A DNA stretch of 64,000 bases from Paenibacillus sp. FSL H8-0548. Lineage in GTDB: Bacteria; Bacillota; Bacilli; Paenibacillales; Paenibacillaceae. The number at the start of each line of letters is the position of its first letter. Positions within the stretch are counted from its first letter, which is position 1. The stretch is from assembly GCF_038630985.1 (NCBI RefSeq), contig NZ_CP152049.1, positions 4,545,501-4,609,500 on the forward strand. Reading direction: 5' to 3'. Below the pieces are notes generated by a model. It was not told where the DNA came from. It did not search any database and saw only the letters and a program-made list of their open reading frames with translations. Positions 37,086 through 45,044 of this stretch are shown piece by piece. The translations under genes were made by a program, and so were the position numbers.

Positions 37086-37135
37086 ATAAAAACAACCACA
37101 AACAGGCCAATCAGATTCCTCTGACCAGCCTGTTT
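37086..37135 (-). terminator. Terminator of the lut operon
   Basis: AAACAGGC (37100-37107) pairs with GCCTGTTT (37128-37135), with further inner pairing of CAGA and TCTG. Read leftward it is followed by GTGGTTGTTTTT. Confidence 0.65.
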
Positions 37136-37178
37136 CCTACCTGCATAACCGATGGCGCTGCATCCGACGGGCTATCCG

Positions 37179-37904
37179 CTAGCTATTGCCTAAATGCTTC
37201 CGCACAATACTTTCAATATGCTGCAAATGCTGCTTCATCCGCTCCGCTGCAAGCTCAGAATTTTGCTGCTTGATCGCTTCAAATATAGCAGAATGCTCCG
37301 TATAAAGCCGTTCTGCAACCGCTGTGCTTGCGTAAAGCTCGACGCGCCTAATATCGTGGATCGCCGTTTCAATATGATTCATAATCGATTCAAATAAACG
37401 GACCATTATCGTATTGTGAGTAGCTTTGGCTAAAGTGAGATGAAACTGAAGGTCTAGCCGCTCTCCCTCCGCTTCGTCGCCGGCAGTACGCCTCATCTCA
37501 GCGATAAGGCTGGCGAGCTGAGCAGCATCCTCTTCGGTCCGCTTTACGGCTGCTATAGCCGCATTAGACACCTCTAACGATTCGCGGGCCTCTAACAGCT
37601 CCAGCACTGTTTTGCGGTTCATTCGCAGAGACTTCAGCTCCGGGAGCTCCATTTCAACAGGCAAGCTGCGTATGACGCGACAGCCGCCACCCTGCCGAAT
37701 GTCGATCAGTCCCATCGCTTTTAGCGCACTGAGTGCTTCACGCGTTGTCGAGCGTCCAACTCCAAACTGCTCGGACATCTGCTTCGTAGAAGGCAGCTTA
37801 TCTCCTACCTTCAGCTTTCCGTCCAAAATAAGCCGTTTCACCTGCTCGGTTATTTCCTCGTAATGGTTGCGTTTCGAAAGCTTTTCTACCTCTAATGACG
37901 GCAT
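37179..37904 (-). CDS. lutR: FadR/LldR-type GntR regulator of lactate use
   Basis: A 241-residue GntR-family regulator. The winged helix (residues about 15-75: ITEQVKRLILDGKLKVGDKL, FGVGRSTTREALSALK) is followed by an all-helical FCD domain (LDLQFHLTLAKATHN, with metal-type His and Asp). In Firmicutes, LutR of this type represses lutABC and is relieved by lactate. It is the fourth gene of the lut cluster, in the same direction, with GGGAGGTGA before the ATG. A perfect TNGTNNNACNA site lies before lutA. Assignment to lactate comes from context. Confidence 0.85.
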   Translation of the reverse strand: MPSLEVEKLSKRNHYEEITEQVKRLILDGKLKVGDKLPSTKQMSEQFGVGRSTTREALSALKAMGLIDIRQGGGCRVIRSLPVEMELPELKSLRMNRKTVLELLEARESLEVSNAAIAAVKRTEEDAAQLASLIAEMRRTAGDEAEGERLDLQFHLTLAKATHNTIMVRLFESIMNHIETAIHDIRRVELYASTAVAERLYTEHSAIFEAIKQQNSELAAERMKQHLQHIESIVRKHLGNS

Positions 37905-37990
37905 AGCCAGTCACCTCCCAAGCGTAAACGGCTGATGCAAATCTGCGGCGGCATTCGTGACCAATTATACGTCCATGTTTGGAATGTATT

Positions 37991-38716
37991 TTAACCTACC
38001 AGCAAAGCATACACAATACCAGGTCCATGAACTCCTATGGTTAGGTCGTTTTCAATATCGGACGAGCGGCTTGGGCCAGAAATAAAATGAATTCCCGCCG
38101 GCAGCTGCTCGCGGCCTGCCTCGTCAAACTTCACTAGCACCTCACCGAGTCTTGTTTTCAAGCGTTCAATCGGGATAATAATAATAAGCACCGTAGGCAG
38201 CAAGCTGACCGAGCGGCCTTTACTCGGAGCTGACAATACGGTAACCGAGCCCGTATAGGCAACTGCATGATCTGCCATCACGATGCCAAAATCGGCCTCA
38301 GCCGCTCGGGCGCGCCAATACTGCTCCTCATCCGTATTCCATACCGACACCTGAGAGTCTGAAAGGGAGCCCTCAAGATCAAGCGCATCCAGCTCCGGCT
38401 CATTTTGACGGATGACGTATTTCGCGCTCATTTCCTCCGCCTTCTGCACAATAAAGGATTTCGCTTCCTCCATCGTCTGAAGACGGGCGACATGTCCTCC
38501 TACCGATAGGAAGTTGTCGGTAAAGCCTTTAATCCGCTCTTCCTCCGTCCATTCAAAAGCGTTCCAAAAATCAGGAGCGCCTCGGAACGGATGCTGCGGC
38601 TTCTCATACATTCTTGGATGTCTTAGCTTAGCTGAAATATCATTCATAAAGAGCTCCTGCTTCGCCCTTGACTCTGCTTCCAGCTTATCCAGCCACTGCT
38701 TATGCGTATCAGCCAT
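37991..38716 (-). CDS. lutC: Lactate utilization protein C
   Basis: LutC is a subunit of the LutABC complex that oxidises L-lactate to pyruvate in the cytoplasm. The 241-residue LUD-domain protein has LGEVLVKFDEAGREQLPAG and the end HFISGPSRSSDIENDLTIGV (with HGPG just after), typical of the family. Its start overlaps the lutB end by eight bases. LutC is usually fused or next to LutB, as here. Confidence 0.94.
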   Translation of the reverse strand: MADTHKQWLDKLEAESRAKQELFMNDISAKLRHPRMYEKPQHPFRGAPDFWNAFEWTEEERIKGFTDNFLSVGGHVARLQTMEEAKSFIVQKAEEMSAKYVIRQNEPELDALDLEGSLSDSQVSVWNTDEEQYWRARAAEADFGIVMADHAVAYTGSVTVLSAPSKGRSVSLLPTVLIIIIPIERLKTRLGEVLVKFDEAGREQLPAGIHFISGPSRSSDIENDLTIGVHGPGIVYALLVG

Positions 38717-40238
38717 GTCCGTGGCCCCCTTTGCCCTGCTTCTCTTCCAGCTCGCGCTTGCGCACTATTTCCTCCATCCGATTTTCCATCGATGGCTCCA
38801 TCTGTTTAAGACCCTGCTTTAATTCCTGATCAAGCGTATCCCAGCGATCACGGAACGATTCCTTCGGCAAGCTAGGCGTAACACGGTACGTGTTCCAGCC
38901 TTTGAGCGGCCCAAGCTTAGTTTTAATGACACCGCTGCGAACGACCAGCTTTTGACCAAGCTTCCCTAAGCGCAGCATACCGCCAAGGCGGGAGGAATTG
39001 CCCATGACTGTAGCAAAGCCTTGCATGCCTATCGATTCGATTTTGCTGCCATTGCCGCTCTCCACCTTGCGTCTTCGCAAATAAACGAGCATATCATGGA
39101 GCGGTATTTTGACCGGACAAGCCTCATAACATGCCCCGCATAAGCTTGAAGCGTTCGCGACATCATCCCACTCCGCAATATTTTTGTTCAAGGATGGCGT
39201 TAGCACTGCGCCAATCGGACCGCTGTAGGTGCTTCCGTATGCGTGACCGCCAATGTGGCGATAAACAGGACATGCATTTAAGCAAGCGCCGCAGCGAATA
39301 CAGTTGAGCAGCTCTTGAAATTCCGGATCACCGAGCTGCAGCGAGCGCCCATTGTCGATGATGATAATATGCATTTCGTCAGGACCGTCCGCATCGTCGG
39401 AGCGGCGCGGTCCGGTAATTCCGGACATATACATCGTCAGCTTCTGGCCTGTTGCCGAACGCGGCAGCAGCGTCGCCATCACCTCGAGGTCAGACCATGA
39501 GGGAATGATGCGCTCCATGCCCATAAGCGTAATTTGAGTTTTGGGGACGGTAGTAACCATACGAGCATTGCCTTCATTTTCGAAAAGCACCATCGATCCC
39601 GTCTCTGCTATCGCAAAGTTGCAGCCGGTCATGCCAACCTCTGCATCTAGAAACTTCTCGCGAAGCTTCTTGCGAACAAAGCCTGCAAGCGCAGTCGTAT
39701 CCGGCGGCAAGGTGTAGCCTGCTTCCTTCGAGAGAAGCTCGGCAATTTGATAGCGATTTTTGTGAATTGCTGGAATTACAATATGGGAGGGCATCTCGCC
39801 TGCAAGCTGAATAATGTATTCACCGAGATCCGTTTCAACCGCTTCTACACCGATCGATTCAAGCGCATGATTGAGATGAAGCTCCTCCGATACCATCGAT
39901 TTTGATTTTACAACGGACTTGGCATTCGCATGCTCGGCGATGTCGAGCGTAAGCTTGACAGCCTCCTCAGCCGTACTCGCAAAATGAATATGAACACCGT
40001 TGGCACGGGCATTGTTTACGAATAAGTCCAAATAATAATCCAGATGTGCGATCGTATGAAGACGAATTTGCTTGCCGCGCTCCCGCCATTCCTCCCAGTT
40101 GCCATGCTCATCTGTCGCTTTTTTCTTGCCGTTGCGCAGTCGCTCCGTTGTAAATCTAACCGCTTTGCGCAGAAATTCGTCATTAAGGGCGAGTTCCGCT
40201 CTTGCTTTTACAGTAGCATCCGATTTTACTGCAGCCAT
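38709..40238 (-). CDS. lutB: Lactate utilization iron-sulfur protein B
   Basis: LutB carries the iron-sulfur clusters of the lactate oxidation complex. The 509-residue protein has an N-terminal LUD domain (GMTGCNFAIAETGSMVLFEN) and a double 4Fe-4S ferredoxin motif (CIRCGACLNACPVYRH and LCGACYEACPVKIP). It starts two bases after the lutA stop. Confidence 0.95.
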   Translation of the reverse strand: MAAVKSDATVKARAELALNDEFLRKAVRFTTERLRNGKKKATDEHGNWEEWRERGKQIRLHTIAHLDYYLDLFVNNARANGVHIHFASTAEEAVKLTLDIAEHANAKSVVKSKSMVSEELHLNHALESIGVEAVETDLGEYIIQLAGEMPSHIVIPAIHKNRYQIAELLSKEAGYTLPPDTTALAGFVRKKLREKFLDAEVGMTGCNFAIAETGSMVLFENEGNARMVTTVPKTQITLMGMERIIPSWSDLEVMATLLPRSATGQKLTMYMSGITGPRRSDDADGPDEMHIIIIDNGRSLQLGDPEFQELLNCIRCGACLNACPVYRHIGGHAYGSTYSGPIGAVLTPSLNKNIAEWDDVANASSLCGACYEACPVKIPLHDMLVYLRRRKVESGNGSKIESIGMQGFATVMGNSSRLGGMLRLGKLGQKLVVRSGVIKTKLGPLKGWNTYRVTPSLPKESFRDRWDTLDQELKQGLKQMEPSMENRMEEIVRKRELEEKQGKGGHGHG

Positions 40239-40240
40239 CC

Positions 40241-40963
40241 TTATTTCACCCCTTCATATAGAAGCTCAGCCAAATGCATGACGCGAACCGGCTCGTTGCG
40301 ATAGCGAAGATTTCCAGCGATATTAAGCAAACATGCCATGTCGAGACCGACCAGTACCTCTGCTTCCGTCTCCAATACATGATCGGCCTTCTCTGTTACC
40401 ATCGCGCCGGAAATATCAGCCATTTTGATCGCAAACGTTCCACCAAAACCGCAGCAATCCTCCGCGAATGGCAGCGGTATAAGCTCAAGTCCCTTCACGT
40501 TTTGCATGAGCGCCATCGGTTCTGCCTTAACGCCAAGAATTCGACTGCCGTGGCACGATGGATGGTAAGTTACCTTATGTGGAAATGAAGCGCCAACATC
40601 CGTAACGCCCAGCACCTGCACCAAAAATTGAGTAAACTCAAACGATTTGCTTTGCAGCTTATTAGCACGACTGAGCATAACCGGATCATCTTCAAATAGC
40701 TTCGGATAATGATGGATCATGCCTGTGCACGAGCCTGACGGTGAAATAACGAAATCACTGTCCTCAAAAGCATCCAAAATCGTTTTTGCCGAATCCCTTG
40801 CTTCCTTCCAATAGCCGCTGTTAAAAGCAGGCTGTCCGCAGCAGGTTTGTACCGTCGGAAATTCCAATGAAACACCATACTTCGCCAGCAAGCGTACCAT
40901 CGCTTCTCCTACCCTTGGATATAGCGCATCGCTTAAGCAAGTAATAAATAATGATACCTTCAT
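40241..40963 (-). CDS. lutA: Lactate utilization protein A
   Basis: LutA has two CCG domains (pfam Cys-rich, as in heterodisulfide and glycolate reductases): CCGQPAFNSGYW near residue 50 and EDCCGFGGTFAIK near 180. The 240-residue length is normal. The ATG at 40963 begins MKVSLFITCLSD, with a G-rich site (GGGGTG) upstream; a start nine codons earlier has no good site. It is the first gene of lutABC-lutR. Confidence 0.95.
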   Translation of the reverse strand: MKVSLFITCLSDALYPRVGEAMVRLLAKYGVSLEFPTVQTCCGQPAFNSGYWKEARDSAKTILDAFEDSDFVISPSGSCTGMIHHYPKLFEDDPVMLSRANKLQSKSFEFTQFLVQVLGVTDVGASFPHKVTYHPSCHGSRILGVKAEPMALMQNVKGLELIPLPFAEDCCGFGGTFAIKMADISGAMVTEKADHVLETEAEVLVGLDMACLLNIAGNLRYRNEPVRVMHLAELLYEGVK

Positions 40964-41004
40964 ACCCGCACCCCTTTCGTTGCTTATCATTCTATTCTAT
41001 CAGG

Positions 41005-41015
41005 TTGTCAGACAA
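41005..41015. promoter_or_regulatory. Probable LutR operator
   Basis: TTGTCAGACAA is a perfect palindrome around one base and fits TNGTNNNACNA, the consensus bound by FadR-subfamily GntR proteins. It lies 42 bp before the lutA start. Confidence 0.65.
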
Positions 41016-41110
41016 GTTTGATTAAAAAGAAAAATTAAATAAAAATTTCAGCGAGTAATCTACTACGTTCTAGCTCAATAAGCACCCAGCCCACATAGAT
41101 CAATGAAGAA

Positions 41111-41141
41111 CGGCGCTGCGCTTCAACTGAAGCCAGCGCCG
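41111..41141 (-). terminator. Hairpin after the DeoR-type regulator gene
   Basis: CGGCGCTG pairs with CAGCGCCG and GCTTCA with TGAAGC, with one bulged base. It starts seven bases after the rhaR stop. The T run that follows is short, so it may also stabilise the mRNA. Confidence 0.6.
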
Positions 41142-41147
41142 AACCGC

Positions 41148-41906
41148 TTAAACCGTTGTAACCGAAATTTGCCGTTCCTTGAGCTGCACACGCAGCTCAG
41201 GAGACAATTGTCCATCGGTAATAATAATATCAACCCCGCTCAAATCAGCGACATGCGTGAACGCTTGAACGCCGAATTTACTGGAATCGGCAAGCAGGAT
41301 AACCTGATCGGCCATACCTACCATTTTATGCTTGATGCGTGCTTGCAGCTCATTCGACTCGCTTATGCCGCGTTCCAAATGAACGCCCTTGCACGAGAAA
41401 AATGCTTTATCCACATGATACGCATCGAGGGAACGCTCTGCTAGCGGACCGACATAGGACAAGGAACGTGAAGCTAGAATACCGCCCGTTGAGATGACCT
41501 CGATCTTCTCCTTGCTGCTCAGCTCCATCGCAACCTTAATGGAGTTCGTTAGCACCGTCAGCGGAATATCCGGCATGCTAGCCGCCATATACCAAGCCGT
41601 CGAGCTCGCATCAAGCAGAATACGATCCTTCGGTTGAATGAGCTTTATCGCTTCCTCAGCGATACGCCTCTTCTCCTCGGCATGCGTAATCTCCCGCTCA
41701 AAATAGGGGATTTCCGGCTGCTGATCCTTCACGCTAACCGCACCGCCATGGGAGCGGCGCAAACGTCCTGCTTGTTCCAAGCGGTCAAGGTCACGCCGAA
41801 TCGTTTCCTCGGTCACCTGACAAAGCTCGCTCAGCTCCGTTACACGGATGCTGCCTCTCTCATTTACCAGCTGTACAATTTTGTCGTATCGTTCCTGGGC
41901 CAGCAT
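41148..41906 (-). CDS. rhaR: DeoR-family regulator, probably of rhamnose use
   Basis: A 252-residue DeoR-type repressor. The N-terminal winged helix (ERGSIRVTELSELCQVTEET, IRRDLDRLEQAGRLRRSHGG) is followed by a sugar-phosphate-sensing domain (RILLDASSTAWYMA, STGGILASRSLSYVGP, GVHLERGISE). In B. subtilis the rhamnose operon is controlled by a DeoR regulator that responds to rhamnulose-1-phosphate. This gene is the last of the rha cluster, 37 bp after rhaB. Confidence 0.87.
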   Translation of the reverse strand: MLAQERYDKIVQLVNERGSIRVTELSELCQVTEETIRRDLDRLEQAGRLRRSHGGAVSVKDQQPEIPYFEREITHAEEKRRIAEEAIKLIQPKDRILLDASSTAWYMAASMPDIPLTVLTNSIKVAMELSSKEKIEVISTGGILASRSLSYVGPLAERSLDAYHVDKAFFSCKGVHLERGISESNELQARIKHKMVGMADQVILLADSSKFGVQAFTHVADLSGVDIIITDGQLSPELRVQLKERQISVTTV

Positions 41907-41943
41907 AGCGTACCTCTTCCTTACTTATATTTGAATTCGTCTT

Positions 41944-43413
41944 TTAAACGATTCCCGTTTTTTGCTTAAATAGACTGTATGCGCTCTCCCACGCTTCCGG
42001 CTGCTCTGGCTCATATACATCAACAGGGAAGGAATCGCGAATGACTTTACGCGCCTCCCAAATGTCCGCAAGCGCTCCGCTTGCAATCCACTGAACGATC
42101 ATATTGCCAATCGCGCTGCCCTCTACGGGTCCTGCCCATACCGGTTTACCGATCGCATTGGCCGTCCACTGACACAACAGTGTATTTTGAATGCCGCCGC
42201 CAACCATATGCAAGCCGCCAAACGCTTGACCCGACAATTGCTCGGTAAGCTCCAGTACGTAACGATATTTCAATGCTAAGCTCTCTAAAATACAGCGAAC
42301 GATCGCACCGGCTTCCGCAGGGGCCTCTTGACCCGTACGCAAACAATATTCGGTTATACGAGCAGGCATATCGCCCGGATGGAGAAATAATGGATCATCA
42401 GGATCGATGAACGAAACGAACGGCTTCGCTTCACCTGCCAGCTTAACTAATTCTGGGAAGGTGTACGAAATTCCTGCACGCTCCCATGAACGTCTGCATT
42501 CCTGCAAAATCCATAGGCCCATAATGTTCTTCAGCAAGCGATAAGTGCCGTAAGCACCGCCTTCATTCGTGAAGTTCAACTGCTCCGCCAGCTCATTAAT
42601 TACTGGGGAATCAACCTCTGTCCCCATCAGTGACCAGGTTCCGCAGCTTAAGTAGGCAAATGATCGGTCAAGCGCAGGTACGGCTGCAACTGCTGATCCT
42701 GTATCATGCTCCGCTGCTGCAATGACTGGAACGGAATCAACGCTAAGCTCCTCACACAACGATTGCCTCAAGCTGCCAACCTTCGCTCCTGGCTGGACGA
42801 CCGTACCAAACAGCTCCGGCGAAATGCCGATTGCGCGGATTAGCTCTTCATCCCAGCTTTCCGTTACCGGATTATACAGCTGAGTTGTCGTAGCGTTGGA
42901 GAATTCATTGAACATTTCTCCGGTCAAGAAATAACGCAGCAAATCCGGAATCATCAGAAAATGCTTTGCATCGCGAAGAAGTGGAGAATCTGCCTTCTTC
43001 AAAGCGGCGAGCTGATAAATCGTATTAAACGGCAAAAACTGAATACCCGTTTTCTCGAAAATACCCGATTTGGTAAGCTCTTCTACAACCTCTTCCATTA
43101 CGCCATCCGTATGATGATCGCGATAATGATAAGGGTTTCCGAGAAGCTCTCCATTGCTGCCGATCAAGCCAAAATCGACCGCCCATGAATCTATCGCGAT
43201 GCTGTCCAGCTTAATATCACGATGCTTAACCTTCAAAAGTGCTTGCTTAAGCTCATGCAGCAATCGTAAAACATCCCACTGCAGCCGATCGCCGACCTGC
43301 ACCGGATCATTCGAGAACCGGTGCAGCTCCTCAACCTCGATCTTGCCGTTATTCAGTCGGCCAAGCAGCGCTCTGCCGCTGCTCGCCCCGAGATCATAAG
43401 CGAGAATGGTCAC
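41944..43413 (-). CDS. rhaB: Rhamnulokinase
   Basis: RhaB phosphorylates L-rhamnulose at C1. The 489-residue FGGY kinase has ILAYDLGASSGRALLGRL (phosphate 1 and RhaB-type AS SGR), HTDGVMEEV, and C-terminal HMVGGGIQNTLLCQWTAN (adenosine and phosphate 2). The GTG start overlaps the rhaA stop as GTGA, so translation is coupled. Confidence 0.95.
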   Translation of the reverse strand: MTILAYDLGASSGRALLGRLNNGKIEVEELHRFSNDPVQVGDRLQWDVLRLLHELKQALLKVKHRDIKLDSIAIDSWAVDFGLIGSNGELLGNPYHYRDHHTDGVMEEVVEELTKSGIFEKTGIQFLPFNTIYQLAALKKADSPLLRDAKHFLMIPDLLRYFLTGEMFNEFSNATTTQLYNPVTESWDEELIRAIGISPELFGTVVQPGAKVGSLRQSLCEELSVDSVPVIAAAEHDTGSAVAAVPALDRSFAYLSCGTWSLMGTEVDSPVINELAEQLNFTNEGGAYGTYRLLKNIMGLWILQECRRSWERAGISYTFPELVKLAGEAKPFVSFIDPDDPLFLHPGDMPARITEYCLRTGQEAPAEAGAIVRCILESLALKYRYVLELTEQLSGQAFGGLHMVGGGIQNTLLCQWTANAIGKPVWAGPVEGSAIGNMIVQWIASGALADIWEARKVIRDSFPVDVYEPEQPEAWESAYSLFKQKTGIV

Positions 43414-44630
43414 CAGCTGGCACCACCCTTGCCTCTCACCAAAATATCATTGCCATAGCTGCTGCTAAGGTATGCTTTCATCGGATCATGCGGCAAGCCT
43501 TGCTCTTCGCGAATCGCGTGCAATAACGGAGTTACGTCAAATTCGAATGCACGGCGAACTGCATCCTCAGCACCTAGAACATCATGGCGCTCTGCAGCTT
43601 CGTTCACTTCGTCGTGGTTGATAAGCAATGCTTTTGCAAGCTGAGTTTGTACATTTAGTACGGAACGAAGCATTGCTGGAATTTTTTGTTCAATATTATG
43701 TGATTGGTCGATCATATAAGTGATATTTTCAGCATTTTGGCGAACAGCCGCATCAGCATCTCCAGCAGCGCTTAGAATTTGATAGAAAATCAAGAACAGC
43801 TCATAAGGATTGACCGTGCCCACAATGAGATCATCATCGGCATATTTGCGGCTGTTGAAGTGGAAACCGCCAAGACGCTTCTCATCTAGCAGATAAGCAA
43901 CGATATGCTCAATGTTGGCGCCCGGCAAATGGTGGCCTGTATCTACAAGCACTTCCGCCTGCGGTCCAAGCTTTTGCGCTAGGTTGTAAGCCATACCCCA
44001 ATCGGCAATATCTGTATGGTAGAACGCAGGCTCAAAGCATTTGTATTCAATAAGCATACGCATTTCAGGCGTCATCGCACTATACATTTCAGCTAATGCT
44101 TCCTGCATCCACGCTTTACGCTTGCGGATATGGCCTTGACCTGGATAGTTGGTGCCGTCAGCAAACCACAAGCTGAATTCATTTGATCCTGTTTCCTTCG
44201 CAATGTCTACGCATTCCAGCAAGTGAGCTATCGCTTTCCGGCGAATAGCGCTGTCTGAATTCGTTACACTACCTAGCATATAATCTTCATCCTGGAACAA
44301 ATTCGGATTAATTGCTCCAATCGATAGTCCTAGATTTTCAGCATGGCTCTTAAGTTTGCTGTAATCCTCCACCTTGTCCCAAGGAATATGAATCGCTACT
44401 GAAGGAGCAATGCCTGTTAGCTTATGAACCTGCGCTGCATCATCAAATTTCTCAAATGGATTGCGAGGAACGCCTTCCTTTTGGAACACCTTGAAACGAG
44501 TACCAGAATCTCCGTAGCCCCATGATGGAGTTTCGATTTTGAGCGCTTTCAATCTTGCTTTCACTTCATCTATATTAATTCCTCTTGCTTTCTGCTGCTC
44601 CTCAAAAAACGCGTATGCGCGATCGGACAT
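43410..44630 (-). CDS. rhaA: L-rhamnose isomerase, RhaI type
   Basis: This 406-residue TIM-barrel isomerase converts L-rhamnose to L-rhamnulose. It belongs to the group related to Pseudomonas stutzeri rhamnose isomerase. Motifs include SVAIHIPWDKVEDY, NEFSLWFADGTNYPGQGH (metal and substrate), LIEYKCFEPAFYHTD and DTGHHLPGANIEHI. I chose ATG 44630, since AAAGGGTG lies six bases upstream; a start three codons earlier is less likely. It overlaps rhaB by four bases. Confidence 0.93.
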   Translation of the reverse strand: MSDRAYAFFEEQQKARGINIDEVKARLKALKIETPSWGYGDSGTRFKVFQKEGVPRNPFEKFDDAAQVHKLTGIAPSVAIHIPWDKVEDYSKLKSHAENLGLSIGAINPNLFQDEDYMLGSVTNSDSAIRRKAIAHLLECVDIAKETGSNEFSLWFADGTNYPGQGHIRKRKAWMQEALAEMYSAMTPEMRMLIEYKCFEPAFYHTDIADWGMAYNLAQKLGPQAEVLVDTGHHLPGANIEHIVAYLLDEKRLGGFHFNSRKYADDDLIVGTVNPYELFLIFYQILSAAGDADAAVRQNAENITYMIDQSHNIEQKIPAMLRSVLNVQTQLAKALLINHDEVNEAAERHDVLGAEDAVRRAFEFDVTPLLHAIREEQGLPHDPMKAYLSSSYGNDILVRGKGGASW

Positions 44631-44658
44631 ATCGAACACCCTTTCAAATGTGTAGTTA

Positions 44659-45030
44659 TTATTTTATTGGAAAAGCCATCGTAGACATCAGCGTGTTCTC
44701 TGCTTGTGTGGAATCTAGTCGACTATATTGTACAATAATGCGAATATCGCTCTGCACCTCGATGGCATAAGGAACGCCGATAGGTATCGACGCTCCTTCC
44801 TTCATCAATGAGCTAGTGCGAATATGCTTCGTGCGTCTGCCCTGTACGACAACCAATATATTTTCCAATGGCTCGCGATCCTCGAAATAAATCGTAATAT
44901 TAATAAGTGCTTCTTCTGAGGAACAGTTTAGTACGCATATCGATTCATGGCTGGTGAGAGCTCCTGTGCTATCCGGCGGAATATAACCATCCGGAATAAA
45001 CCAATGCTTTTCTCCACGCGCTTGAAACAT
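44659..45030 (-). CDS. Sensory-rhodopsin-transducer-like protein (ASRT family)
   Basis: A 123-residue protein with the pattern of the Anabaena sensory rhodopsin transducer family. It opens HWFIPDGYIPPDSTGALTSH ESI, then VLNCSSEEALINITIYFEDR, a GRRTKHIRTSSL block, and ends VQYSRLDSTQAENTLMSTMA. In Anabaena the protein forms a tetramer with sensory rhodopsin, but most homologues occur without rhodopsin beside sugar catabolism genes, and some bind carbohydrates. Here it lies between rhaEW and rhaA with AGGAGG upstream. A role in rhamnose sensing or metabolism is inferred; no rhodopsin gene is in the window. Confidence 0.8.
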   Translation of the reverse strand: MFQARGEKHWFIPDGYIPPDSTGALTSHESICVLNCSSEEALINITIYFEDREPLENILVVVQGRRTKHIRTSSLMKEGASIPIGVPYAIEVQSDIRIIVQYSRLDSTQAENTLMSTMAFPIK

Positions 45031-45044
45031 ATCGCAGCCGCCTC

